DNA from: Streptomyces avicenniae
GTDB taxonomy: Bacteria; Actinomycetota; Actinomycetes; Streptomycetales; Streptomycetaceae
Direction: 5' to 3'
Assembly (NCBI RefSeq): GCF_000719135.1
Contig: NZ_JOEK01000005.1
Coordinates: 186,001-250,000 of the forward strand
DNA: 64,000 nt
In this document: in pieces, positions 24,235 to 31,801 of the stretch
Layout: each line of letters opens with the position of its first letter
Position numbering within the stretch: position 1 is the first letter of the stretch
The notes under the pieces: generated by a model
The model's database searches: none
The model's input: only the letters and a program-made list of their open reading frames with translations
What the model was told of the DNA's origin: nothing
Made by a program: the position numbers and the translations under genes

Positions 24235-25414
24235 CGAGTCGGAGGCCACACGGCTGCGCCAACGCCTGGCGGAGGCTCTCGTGGAAGCCGGGGTCGTCGG
24301 CGACGAGCGATGGGGCGACGCGGTCCGCGCGGTCCCCCGGCACCGGTTCACCCCCGGTTTCTACCTGCCGTCCGGCGCCGCCGACGAGCACGGCCTGCCG
24401 GTCTGGGAGCCGGTCACCGCCGCCCTCGACCGGCCACGGTGGCTCACGGCGGCCTACTCGGACATCTCGCTGATCACCCAGTTCGACGGCGAGGAGCCCG
24501 ACTGGGCGGCGCCCCGCGCGCGGCACGGCGGCGCGCCCACCTCGTCGTCCACGCTCCCGTCCCTCGTCCTGCGCATGTGGCGCGACGCGGAGGTCACCGA
24601 GGAACACGACATCCTGGAGATCGGCACGGGCAGCGGATACTCCACCGCCCTCGTCGGTGAACGTCTCGGCTCCACCCGCCTGACCAGCATCGACGTGGAC
24701 GACCACCGGCTCGCCGTGGCAGCCGACGCGCTCCACGACTGCGGCTACACACCCACCCTCGCGGTGGCCGACGGCCGCCATGGGTACTGGCCGGAGTCGC
24801 CCTTCGACCGGATCGTCGCCGCCTGCTCCTTCCGTACGGTACCCCCCGCTCTCGTCGCACAGACACGCCCCGGCGGCAAGATCCTCGTGACACTGGGCGG
24901 TTGGCTGCACGGGTACGCGCGCGTCCTGCTCACCGTCGCCACCGACGGCACGGCGGCGGGCCCCTTGCTGCCCGGGACGGTCTCGTTCATGTCGGCCCGC
25001 ACCGACGCCCCGCCCCCCTTCGGCAACCCGGCGCACTGGGCAGCCGAGGTCCCCGCCGCCCGACGAGACGCACGGCACAGCCCGGCACGGATCACGGACG
25101 CGACCGAGGAGGCGTTCTTCCTCCGCTTCCTCGCCCAGTCCTCCGTACCCACCGCGCAACTGACCGCGACCGGCGACGACGCCCTCCATCTCATCGACGT
25201 GGCGACCGGATCAGCAGCGGTTCTCACCCGGGGCGAGGGAGCCTGGCGCGTGGGTGAGAAGGGGCCCGTCCGCCTGTGGGAACGCGTCGAGGAGACGCTG
25301 GACGCCTACGACGCGGCCGGTAGGCCGGGCCAGCAGGAGTTCGGCCTCCACGTCAACGGCCGGACGCAGTACGTGTCTCACCCCCGGATGCCGGACCTGC
25401 GCCTGGGCGTCTGA
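24215..25414 (+). CDS. tgmC: PIMT-like methyltransferase of the ATP-grasp peptide system
   Basis: A 399-residue SAM-dependent methyltransferase related to protein-L-isoaspartate O-methyltransferase. RAVPRHRFTPGFYLP near residue 35 and TSSSTLPSLVLRMWRDA match the PIMT substrate region, ILEIGTGSGYSTALVGERLG is the SAM-binding motif I, and FDRIVAACSFRTVPPALVAQ follows. In characterised graspetide clusters such enzymes methylate a core Asp, which cyclises to aspartimide. The roughly 180-residue C-terminal extension is typical of the subfamily. GTG 24215 follows GAAGGAGACC and overlaps tgmB by 20 bases. Confidence 0.9.
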   Translation: MSTSPADESEATRLRQRLAEALVEAGVVGDERWGDAVRAVPRHRFTPGFYLPSGAADEHGLPVWEPVTAALDRPRWLTAAYSDISLITQFDGEEPDWAAPRARHGGAPTSSSTLPSLVLRMWRDAEVTEEHDILEIGTGSGYSTALVGERLGSTRLTSIDVDDHRLAVAADALHDCGYTPTLAVADGRHGYWPESPFDRIVAACSFRTVPPALVAQTRPGGKILVTLGGWLHGYARVLLTVATDGTAAGPLLPGTVSFMSARTDAPPPFGNPAHWAAEVPAARRDARHSPARITDATEEAFFLRFLAQSSVPTAQLTATGDDALHLIDVATGSAAVLTRGEGAWRVGEKGPVRLWERVEETLDAYDAAGRPGQQEFGLHVNGRTQYVSHPRMPDLRLGV

Positions 25415-25520
25415 GGCGTCCGCCGACCGTCACGCCCTCACGGCGCGGTCGGGCGGCGCGGGGGGAGTACGCTCCGGTTCTTCCGTGTTCATCTCCCGTT
25501 TCCCCGGCAGGACGGTCCGG

Positions 25521-26390
25521 ATGGCCCTGACGCTGGGCGTCGCGATCCTCACTATGGGGACGCGCCCCGAAGAACTGGCCGCGCTGCTCGCCTCGGTCCG
25601 GGCGCAGACGGCACCGGCGGCACGCACCGTGGTCATCGGGAACGGCTGCTCCCTGGCGGACCTGGCGCTGCCGTCCTGGGTGCAGGCGGTGGAACTGCCG
25701 GAGAACCTCGGGGTGACCGGCGGGCGGAACGTCGCCCTGGCGCATCTGCGGGACGTGAACCTGGTGCTGGACCTGGACGACGACGGACTCCTCGTCGCCG
25801 ACACCGACTTCGCGCGCATCGTGCGGATGTTCGAGGCCGACCGGGAGTTGGGGATCGTCGGGTTCCGGATCGCGGACGAGACCGGGTTCACCCAGCGCCG
25901 CCATGTCCCGAGACTGCGGGCTGGTGACCCGCTGCGCGGTGGGCAGGTGACGACGTTCCTCGGCGGGGCGCACGTGCTGTCGCAGCGGATGCTGGCGCAG
26001 GTCGGGGGCTGGCCGGACGCGTTCTTCTTCTCCCACGAGGAGACGGACCTGGCCTGGCGCGCGCTGGACGCCGGATGGAAGATCGTCTACGAGCCGGGCC
26101 TTCTGCTGCAGCACCCCCGCACCTCGCCGGCCCGGCACGCCGTCTTCCACCGGACCACCGCCCGCAACCGCGTCTATCTGGCCCGGCGCCACCTGCCGAC
26201 CGCGCTGGTGCCCCTCTACCTGGGCGTCTGGACGGCGTTGACGCTCGCGCGCACGCGGGACACGGCCGGACTGCGGGCGTGGTTCGGCGGCTTCGCGGAA
26301 GGCTGGCGCACCCCCTGCGGAACACGCCGCCCCCTGCGCTGGTCCACCGTGTGGACCATGACCCGCCTCGGACGGCCGCCGGTGCTGTGA
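25521..26390 (+). CDS. Glycosyltransferase family 2 protein
   Basis: A protein of 289 residues with a GT-A fold. The N-terminal strand VAILTMGTRPEELAALLAS and VELPENLGVTGGRNVALAHL bind the nucleotide sugar. The DxD-like motif is LVLDLDDDGLL, and the acceptor/catalytic region is HEETDLAWRALDAGWKIVYE, with the ED/ETD motif of family 2. The C-terminal third resembles membrane-associated rhamnosyl- or cell-envelope transferases. The acceptor is unknown. It follows the RiPP cluster by 106 bp but has its own spacing and codon use, so a role in peptide glycosylation is speculative. A fragment of a paralogue lies upstream of the cluster. Confidence 0.85.
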   Translation: MALTLGVAILTMGTRPEELAALLASVRAQTAPAARTVVIGNGCSLADLALPSWVQAVELPENLGVTGGRNVALAHLRDVNLVLDLDDDGLLVADTDFARIVRMFEADRELGIVGFRIADETGFTQRRHVPRLRAGDPLRGGQVTTFLGGAHVLSQRMLAQVGGWPDAFFFSHEETDLAWRALDAGWKIVYEPGLLLQHPRTSPARHAVFHRTTARNRVYLARRHLPTALVPLYLGVWTALTLARTRDTAGLRAWFGGFAEGWRTPCGTRRPLRWSTVWTMTRLGRPPVL

Positions 26391-26408
26391 GACCGTCCTG
26401 ACGGCCGT

Positions 26409-27179
26409 CTACCGGCGGCCGGTGTCCGGCCCTGAGTCGCCCCCGGCGCCGTCCTCGCCCGGCGGGGGCGTGGGTTTCGTGAACAGCACCTCGCGGGCCT
26501 GTTCGGCCGCGCGGGCCATGCTCTCGCTGACGAAGTCCATGAACCGGGCGATGTTCTCCAGGCGCACGGCGGCCGGGGTGCCGTGGCCGAGGACGCCGAC
26601 GCCCTGCCGCGCGGTCTCGATGAGCTGGGCGTTGGACCGGGCGCTGGCCTTCATCGCGTCGTACCAGATGTCGTCGTCCACGATGTAGCGCTCGCGGCGG
26701 CGGTCGTCGCGCTCGCGGCGGGCGAGGCCCTGGCTCTCCAGGAACGTGATCGCCTTGGAGACGGACGCCGGGCTGACCTGGAGGCGCTGGACGAGTTCGG
26801 CCGACGTGAGGCTGCCCGCGTCCGTCATGCAGATGGCGGCCATCACGCGGGCCATCATCTTGGGCAGGCCGGTCTGCATGAGGACGGTCGTGAACACCTC
26901 CTCGTACGCGCGCACGGCCTCGGCGTCGCGCCCGTCGGCCCGCGCGGGGGCCGCCGCCCCCCGGGGCACGGCCTGCCTGCGCCGGTGGGCGCGGTGCTCG
27001 GTGGCGCGGTGGGCGAGGTCGGCGCGGTAGCCGCCGGGGCCGCCGTTGCGCAGCACCTCACGGGTGACGGTCGAGGTCGGACGGTCGAGCCCCCTGGCGA
27101 TCTCCGCGTAGGCGAGACCGTCGGCCAGGCCCAGCGCGATCTGCCGACGTTCCTGCTGGGTGAGCCTGCCTCCCGGCAT
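26409..27179 (-). CDS. Dual-HTH regulator: IS30-like HTH fused to MarR/GbsR-like domain
   Basis: A 256-residue protein with two DNA-binding regions. Residues 6-50 (LTQQERRQIALGLADGLAYA, then RPTSTVTREVLRNGGPGGYR) match the HTH_38 domain of IS30-type transposases. Residues about 95-160 (MAAICMTDAGSLTSAELVQR, ASVSKAITFLESQGLARRER) form a MarR/GbsR-like winged helix, followed by a dimerising helical tail. No transposase catalytic domain is present. The ATG at 27179 follows AAAGGGGACGGCG. Divergent from the DUF4097-ABC transporter operon, its probable target through the ATTGCAAC repeats between them. Confidence 0.85.
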   Translation of the reverse strand: MPGGRLTQQERRQIALGLADGLAYAEIARGLDRPTSTVTREVLRNGGPGGYRADLAHRATEHRAHRRRQAVPRGAAAPARADGRDAEAVRAYEEVFTTVLMQTGLPKMMARVMAAICMTDAGSLTSAELVQRLQVSPASVSKAITFLESQGLARRERDDRRRERYIVDDDIWYDAMKASARSNAQLIETARQGVGVLGHGTPAAVRLENIARFMDFVSESMARAAEQAREVLFTKPTPPPGEDGAGGDSGPDTGRR

Positions 27180-27233
27180 CGCCGTCCCCTTTCCTGTCCG
27201 AGGTGCCGCCCACCTTAGCGTCAACCACCATCC

Positions 27234-27283
27234 ATTGCAACGACAAGTCTCGCCTGTTGCTTTGGCTTCAGACCCATTGCAAC
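27234..27283. promoter_or_regulatory. Paired ATTGCAAC sites in divergent promoter
   Basis: ATTGCAAC occurs at 27234-27241 and 27276-27283, exactly 42 bp apart (four helical turns), with an opposing GTTGC half-site at 27256-27260 between them and a related TGTGCAAC farther on (27320-27327). The region between the dual-HTH regulator and the DUF4097 gene is strikingly AT-rich for this genome. Probable operator array for the regulator. Confidence 0.55.
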
Positions 27284-27397
27284 AGTTTCATGGCTCTGAG
27301 CTGCACAGATCACATTGCTGTGCAACGAGTTGATTGCCAGATCCCTGAACGCAACGTAGCTTTCTCGCATCGGAAAACAACGCCGAGGGAGAGCACG

Positions 27398-28069
27398 ATG
27401 CAGAAGTTCGCCACCACCGCCCCCGTCTCCGCCGTCCTCGACATCCCCGCGGGACGCGTCCGCCTCATCGCGGCCGACCGGTCCGACGTCACGGTCGAGG
27501 TCCTGCCAGCCGACGCCGCCAAGGGCCGCGATGTGAAGGCGGCGGAACAGGTCACGGTCGCCTACGACGAGGGCGTCCTGCGGATCGAGTCCGCGCCGCC
27601 GAGGAACCGGGCGCTCGGCAGCCCCGGATCGGTCGAGGTGACCGTCCAGCTGCCCGCCGGTTCCCGCGTCGAGGCGAAGGCGGCCGACGCCGAACTGCGG
27701 GGCGTCGGCCGCCTGGGCGAGGTCACCTACGAAGCCGCACGGGGCTCGGTCAAGCTCGACGAGACCGCGAGCGCCCGCCTCACCCTCCAGGACGGCGACA
27801 TCACCGTCGGCCGCCTGGACGGCCCCGCCGAGATCAGCACCCGCAGGGGCGACATCGGCGTCACCGAGGCCGTACGCGGCACGGTCGTGCTGCGCACCGA
27901 CTCGGGCGACGTGACGGTCGGCGCCGCCCACGGCGTCTCCGCCTCCCTCGACGCCGGTACCGCCCACGGCCGCATCCGCAACGCGCTCAGGAACAGCGAG
28001 GGCGCCGACGCCGCCCTGACCCTCCACGCGACCACCGCCCACGGCGACATCGTCGCCCGCAGCCTCTGA
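27398..28069 (+). CDS. DUF4097 family beta-repeat protein
   Basis: A 223-residue protein with the repeating strand-turn pattern of the DUF4097/adhesin-like fold. FDIP-like start VSAVLDIPAGRVRLIAADRS, then SVEVTVQLPAGSRVEAKAAD, and successive strands such as DGDITVGRLDGPAEISTRRG, GDIGVTEAVRG and SGDVTVGAAHG. There is no signal peptide or membrane segment, so it is probably cytoplasmic. Such genes are often the first in operons with DrrAB-type ABC transporters, as here (12 bp to the ATPase gene). Function unknown. Confidence 0.88.
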   Translation: MQKFATTAPVSAVLDIPAGRVRLIAADRSDVTVEVLPADAAKGRDVKAAEQVTVAYDEGVLRIESAPPRNRALGSPGSVEVTVQLPAGSRVEAKAADAELRGVGRLGEVTYEAARGSVKLDETASARLTLQDGDITVGRLDGPAEISTRRGDIGVTEAVRGTVVLRTDSGDVTVGAAHGVSASLDAGTAHGRIRNALRNSEGADAALTLHATTAHGDIVARSL

Positions 28070-28081
28070 GGAGCACCCACC

Positions 28082-29074
28082 ATGACGAACCCGGCCATCG
28101 CCGCGCACGGGCTGCGCAAGTCCTACGGCGACAAGACCGTCCTGGACGGTGTGGACCTGACCGTCCCCGAGGGCACGATCTTCTCCCTCCTCGGCCCGAA
28201 CGGCGCGGGCAAGACCACCGCCGTCAAGATCCTCTCCACCCTCGTCTCCCCCGGCCCCGGCTCCGGCCCGATCCGCGTCGGCGGCCACGACCTCGCGACC
28301 GACGCGCAGGCGATCCGCGCCACGATCGGCGTCACCGGGCAGTTCTCCGCCGTGGACGGCCTGATCACCGGCGAGGAGAACATGCTGCTGATGGCGGACC
28401 TGCACCACCTCCCCCGCCCCGACGGGCGACGGGTCGCCGCCGAACTGCTGGAGCGCTTCGACCTGGTGGAGGCCGCGAAGAAGCCCGCGTCCACCTACTC
28501 GGGCGGCATGAAGCGGCGCCTCGACATCGCCATGACGCTGGTCGGCGGCCCGCGGATCATCTTCCTGGACGAGCCGACCACCGGCCTGGACCCGCGCTCG
28601 CGTCACACCATGTGGGGGATCATCCGCGAGCTGGTCACCGGCGGCGTCACCGTCTTCCTCACCACCCAGTACCTGGACGAGGCCGACCAGCTCGCCGACC
28701 GGATCGCCGTCCTGAACGGCGGGCAGATCGCGGCCGAGGGCAGCGCCGCCGAGCTGAAACGGCTCGTCCCCGGCGGGCACGTCCGGCTGCGCTTCACCGA
28801 CCCGGACGTCTACCGGTCCGCCGCCACGGCGCTGGGCGAGGCCGCCCGCGACGACGAGGCGCTGTCCCTCCAGGTCCCCAGCGACGGCGGCCAGCGCGAC
28901 CTGCGCGCGCTGCTCGACCGGCTGGACGCCGCGGCCGTCGAGGCGGACGAACTGACCGTCCACACGCCCGACCTCGACGACGTCTTCTTCGCCCTCACCG
29001 GCTCCGCCGTGCCCACCCAGACCAAGACCGACCGGACCGACCGGACCACCCAGCCCGAGGAGACCGTCCGATGA
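28082..29074 (+). CDS. ABC transporter ATPase, DrrA-like
   Basis: A 330-residue ATPase of the daunorubicin-resistance (DrrA) type. Walker A SLLGPNGAGKTTAVKIL, Q-loop GQFSAVDGLITGEENM, signature TYSGGMKRRLDIAMTL and Walker B RIIFLDEPTTGLDPRSR are all intact, followed by H-loop region LTTQYLDEADQLADRIAVLN. The C-terminal regulatory tail (about residues 230-330) is the DrrA-specific DUF4162-like part. Together with the next gene it forms a multidrug or lipid/antibiotic exporter. Its stop overlaps the permease start by four bases. Confidence 0.93.
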   Translation: MTNPAIAAHGLRKSYGDKTVLDGVDLTVPEGTIFSLLGPNGAGKTTAVKILSTLVSPGPGSGPIRVGGHDLATDAQAIRATIGVTGQFSAVDGLITGEENMLLMADLHHLPRPDGRRVAAELLERFDLVEAAKKPASTYSGGMKRRLDIAMTLVGGPRIIFLDEPTTGLDPRSRHTMWGIIRELVTGGVTVFLTTQYLDEADQLADRIAVLNGGQIAAEGSAAELKRLVPGGHVRLRFTDPDVYRSAATALGEAARDDEALSLQVPSDGGQRDLRALLDRLDAAAVEADELTVHTPDLDDVFFALTGSAVPTQTKTDRTDRTTQPEETVR

Positions 29075-29862
29075 GCGCCCTCGCCCTCGCCGTCCGCGAC
29101 TCGAACACCATGCTGCGGCGCAACCTCCTGCACGCCCGCCGCTACCCGTCCCTCACCCTGAACCTGCTGCTCACGCCCGTGATGCTGCTCCTGCTCTTCG
29201 TCTACGTCTTCGGCGACGTGATGAGCGCGGGCATCGGCGGCGGGGGCGCGGACCGCGCCGACTACATCGCCTACATCCTCCCCGGCATCCTGCTGATGAC
29301 CATCGGCAGCACCGTCATCGGGACGGCGGTCTCCGTCTCCACCGACATGTCCGAGGGCATCGTCGCCCGCTTCCGCACGATGGCGATCCACCGCGGCTCG
29401 GTGCTCGTCGGGCACGTCGTCGGCAGCGTGCTCCAGTGCGCGATGAGCGCGGTCCTCGTCGGCGCCGTCGGCCTGGCCATCGGCTTCCGCTCCACGGACG
29501 CGACGGCGCTTGAGTGGCTCGCCGCGTTCGGGCTGGTCGTGCTCTTCGCCTCGGCGCTGACCTGGGTCGCGGTCGGGATGGGCCTGGTCAGCCCGAACGC
29601 CGAGGCGGCCAGCAACAACGCGATGCCGATGATCCTGCTGCCGCTCCTGTCCAGCGCGTTCATCCCGGTGGAGACCATGCCGGGCTGGTTCCGCCCGATC
29701 GCCGAGTACCAGCCCTTCACCCCGGCGATCGAGACGCTGCGCGGGCTGCTGCTCGGTACCGGGATCGGCCACAACGGCTGGCTGGCCCTGGCCTGGTGCC
29801 TCGGGCTCGCGGCGCTCGGCTACTTCTGGTCCACGGCCACCTTCGACCGCGACCCGCGGTAG
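29071..29862 (+). CDS. ABC transporter permease, DrrB-like
   Basis: A 263-residue ABC-2 type permease with about six membrane segments, starting with a cytoplasmic lead (RDSNTMLRRNLLHARRYPSL). It carries the ABC-2 signature region near the C-terminus (LLPLLSSAFIPVETMPGWFR, then PFTPAIETLRGLLLG). Partner of the DrrA-like ATPase, to which it is translationally coupled. Substrate unknown; the dual-HTH regulator upstream suggests induction by a toxic compound. Confidence 0.92.
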   Translation: MSALALAVRDSNTMLRRNLLHARRYPSLTLNLLLTPVMLLLLFVYVFGDVMSAGIGGGGADRADYIAYILPGILLMTIGSTVIGTAVSVSTDMSEGIVARFRTMAIHRGSVLVGHVVGSVLQCAMSAVLVGAVGLAIGFRSTDATALEWLAAFGLVVLFASALTWVAVGMGLVSPNAEAASNNAMPMILLPLLSSAFIPVETMPGWFRPIAEYQPFTPAIETLRGLLLGTGIGHNGWLALAWCLGLAALGYFWSTATFDRDPR

Positions 29863-29900
29863 GCGTCGTGACGGCGCGGGCGATCCCCCGCGGCCCGTAC

Positions 29901-29951
29901 CACGCGAGGCGGCGCACCCCGACGTACGGTCGGCGTGCGCCGCCTCGCGTG
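29901..29951. terminator. Bidirectional hairpin terminator
   Basis: A perfect 17-bp stem (29901-29917 with 29935-29951, 17-nt loop) between the convergent ABC permease and hydrolase genes. Confidence 0.8.
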
Positions 29952-29961
29952 CGCGCGGGGG

Positions 29962-30921
29962 TTACTTGGACTCGACGCGTCCGAGCGGGCCCGGCTCCGA
30001 GGCCAGCGCGTCGCGCGCGTCCTGCCAGGCAGGGTCGCCGGGGAAGAGGCGGCTGCGCAGGTAGGCGGCGGTGAGGCGGGCGACGGCGGCGACCCGCTCG
30101 GGGCTCTCGTCCGTGGTCTCGGCGGCGTCGAATCCGGGGATTCCGCCGAGCGCGTGCCCCGCGTCGAAGAGGGTGAGCAGGGACGTGGGGCCGGGGGCGA
30201 GGGTGTAGGGGTCGGCGTGCCAGGCGGGGCCCACGTCCGTGAAGTGCCGGGGGTCGTCCGCGTCGCCGACGACGACCAGCGCGGGGGTGGTCATCGTGGA
30301 GAAGTCGAGGGTCGTGAGGACGGGCAGCGCGCCGCCCATGGGCCCGTTCAGGACGTCGCCCCTGCCGGGCGCGGCGAGGAGGACGCCCGTCGCGATCCGG
30401 GGGTCGCGCAGGTCCACGCGCGCGCCGGTGTCGGGGTCGGTGAGCCCGGCTCCGAGCAGGGTGGCGGTGGTGAAACCGCCGAAGGAGTGCCCGGCGGCGG
30501 CGATCCTGCCATGGTCGATCCGGCCGGCCAGCAGCGGGACGGCCTTCTCGATCGCGTCGAGCCGGTCGAGGAGGTGGGTCATGTCCTCGGCGCGCGAGCG
30601 CCAGAAGAACGGCGCCCCCGGGGCGTCGGCGACCAGGTGGGTCAGCGTCCTGGAGGAGAGGTGGGTGGGCTGGACGACGACGAAGCCCTGGGCGGCCCAG
30701 CGGGCGGCCAGCGGCGCGTAGCCGTCGAGGGAGGAGAGGTGCTGGGACGGCCCCTGTCCGTGCGAGAGCAGGACGACGGGCAGTCCTGTCCCTGACTCGG
30801 GCGCGGTGACGCGGACCTGGAGGTCCACGGGACGGCCCGGCACCGGCAGCGTGACCGGGCTGTAGGACAGGACGGGGACGGGCGCGCCCGGGGTGGCGGC
30901 GGTGGCGGAGGATGTGCTCAT
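29962..30921 (-). CDS. Alpha/beta hydrolase, chlorophyllase/PAF-hydrolase-like
   Basis: A 319-residue serine hydrolase. Oxyanion-hole motif VVLLSHGQGPSQHLSSLDGY near residue 55, a strand FVVVQPTHLSS, nucleophile GHSFGG with Ser146, acid region VVVGDADDPRHF and the late His in FDAGHALGGIPGFD. This arrangement is typical of the chlorophyllase-like/dienelactone hydrolase group of predicted esterases. No signal peptide. Divergent from the TetR gene, which probably represses it through the repeats at 30992-31033. Start chosen at ATG 30921; a longer reading to 31023 would run across the operator. Confidence 0.82.
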   Translation of the reverse strand: MSTSSATAATPGAPVPVLSYSPVTLPVPGRPVDLQVRVTAPESGTGLPVVLLSHGQGPSQHLSSLDGYAPLAARWAAQGFVVVQPTHLSSRTLTHLVADAPGAPFFWRSRAEDMTHLLDRLDAIEKAVPLLAGRIDHGRIAAAGHSFGGFTTATLLGAGLTDPDTGARVDLRDPRIATGVLLAAPGRGDVLNGPMGGALPVLTTLDFSTMTTPALVVVGDADDPRHFTDVGPAWHADPYTLAPGPTSLLTLFDAGHALGGIPGFDAAETTDESPERVAAVARLTAAYLRSRLFPGDPAWQDARDALASEPGPLGRVESK

Positions 30922-30991
30922 GAGGCGGTGGCTGCCCTTTCTGCGGACCGACGGGGCGGTCAGGAGTTCTCCGCTTCGGCCGAGCTGAAGT

Positions 30992-31033
30992 GGAGCATTG
31001 CTCCGTTTCAGCATCCGGAACACCGCTCCGTTT
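30992..31033. promoter_or_regulatory. Two 17-bp repeats, candidate TetR operator
   Basis: GGAGCATTGCTCCGTTT (30992-31008) and GGAACACCGCTCCGTTT (31017-31033) are related direct repeats 25 bp apart; the first contains the palindrome GGAGC-ATT-GCTCC. They fill the gap between the hydrolase gene and the TetR gene, where a TetR dimer pair would repress both. Confidence 0.55.
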
Positions 31034-31061
31034 TGTCAAGCCGCGCTGGAAGGATGGCGTC

Positions 31062-31673
31062 ATGCCCACCGAGAGTCCCGCCGACGAGCCGTCGCCCCGG
31101 AGCACGCGGGCCGACGCGCTGCGCAACCGCGAGGCGGTGCTCAGCGCCACGGCCGAGGTGTTCGCGACCTCGGGCGTGGACGCGCCGATCCGCCGGATCG
31201 CGGCACGGGCGGGGGTCGGCATGGCGACGGTCTACCGCCACTTCCCGACCAGGGCCGACCTCGTCACCGCCGTCTACCGGCACCAGATCGAGGCGTGCGC
31301 GCAGGCGGGCCCGCGTCTGCTGGCCGACGCCGACGCGCCGTTCGACGCGCTGACCGGGTGGATCGACCTCTTCACCGACTTCCTCGTCACGAAGCACGGG
31401 CTCGCGGACGCCCTCCAGTCGGACAGCGAACGCTTCGCCGCGCTCCACACGCACTTCCTCGACCGCCTGCTGCCGGTCTGCGCCGCGCTCCTCGACGCCG
31501 CGGCCGACGCCGGGGAGATCAGGGCGGACGTCCAGCCCTACGAACTCCTGCGCGGCATCGGCAACCTGTGCATCGGGCGGGACACCGACCCCCGCTACGA
31601 ACCGCGCCGCCTGATCGGGCTGCTGCTCGACGGGCTGCGCCGGGAGCCCCCGCCGGGCGGCGGCGCGGCGTGA
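31062..31673 (+). CDS. TetR-family transcriptional regulator
   Basis: A 203-residue protein with a TetR HTH at residues about 17-63: NREAVLSATAEVFATSGVDA, then IRRIAARAGVGMATVYRHFP, which is the classic recognition helix. The C-terminal half is the ligand-binding helical domain. The ATG at 31062 follows GGAAGGATGG. Divergent from the hydrolase gene, its likely target. Confidence 0.9.
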   Translation: MPTESPADEPSPRSTRADALRNREAVLSATAEVFATSGVDAPIRRIAARAGVGMATVYRHFPTRADLVTAVYRHQIEACAQAGPRLLADADAPFDALTGWIDLFTDFLVTKHGLADALQSDSERFAALHTHFLDRLLPVCAALLDAAADAGEIRADVQPYELLRGIGNLCIGRDTDPRYEPRRLIGLLLDGLRREPPPGGGAA

Positions 31674-31801
31674 CCGCCCGCCCGCGGCTCCGCTCCCCTC
31701 CGCTCCTGGCGAAGCCGCGTTTCCGGCCCGCGCCCGGTGATACAAGAGGGACGGTGCGGCCGGACGGGACGGGCGCGGGGGCAGAAGGGGGCTGGCGGGC
31801 G

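Noticed and set aside
27221..28963. A 580-codon open frame antisense to the DUF4097 and ABC ATPase genes
   Set aside because: Shadow frame with low-complexity composition; the sense genes are unambiguous.
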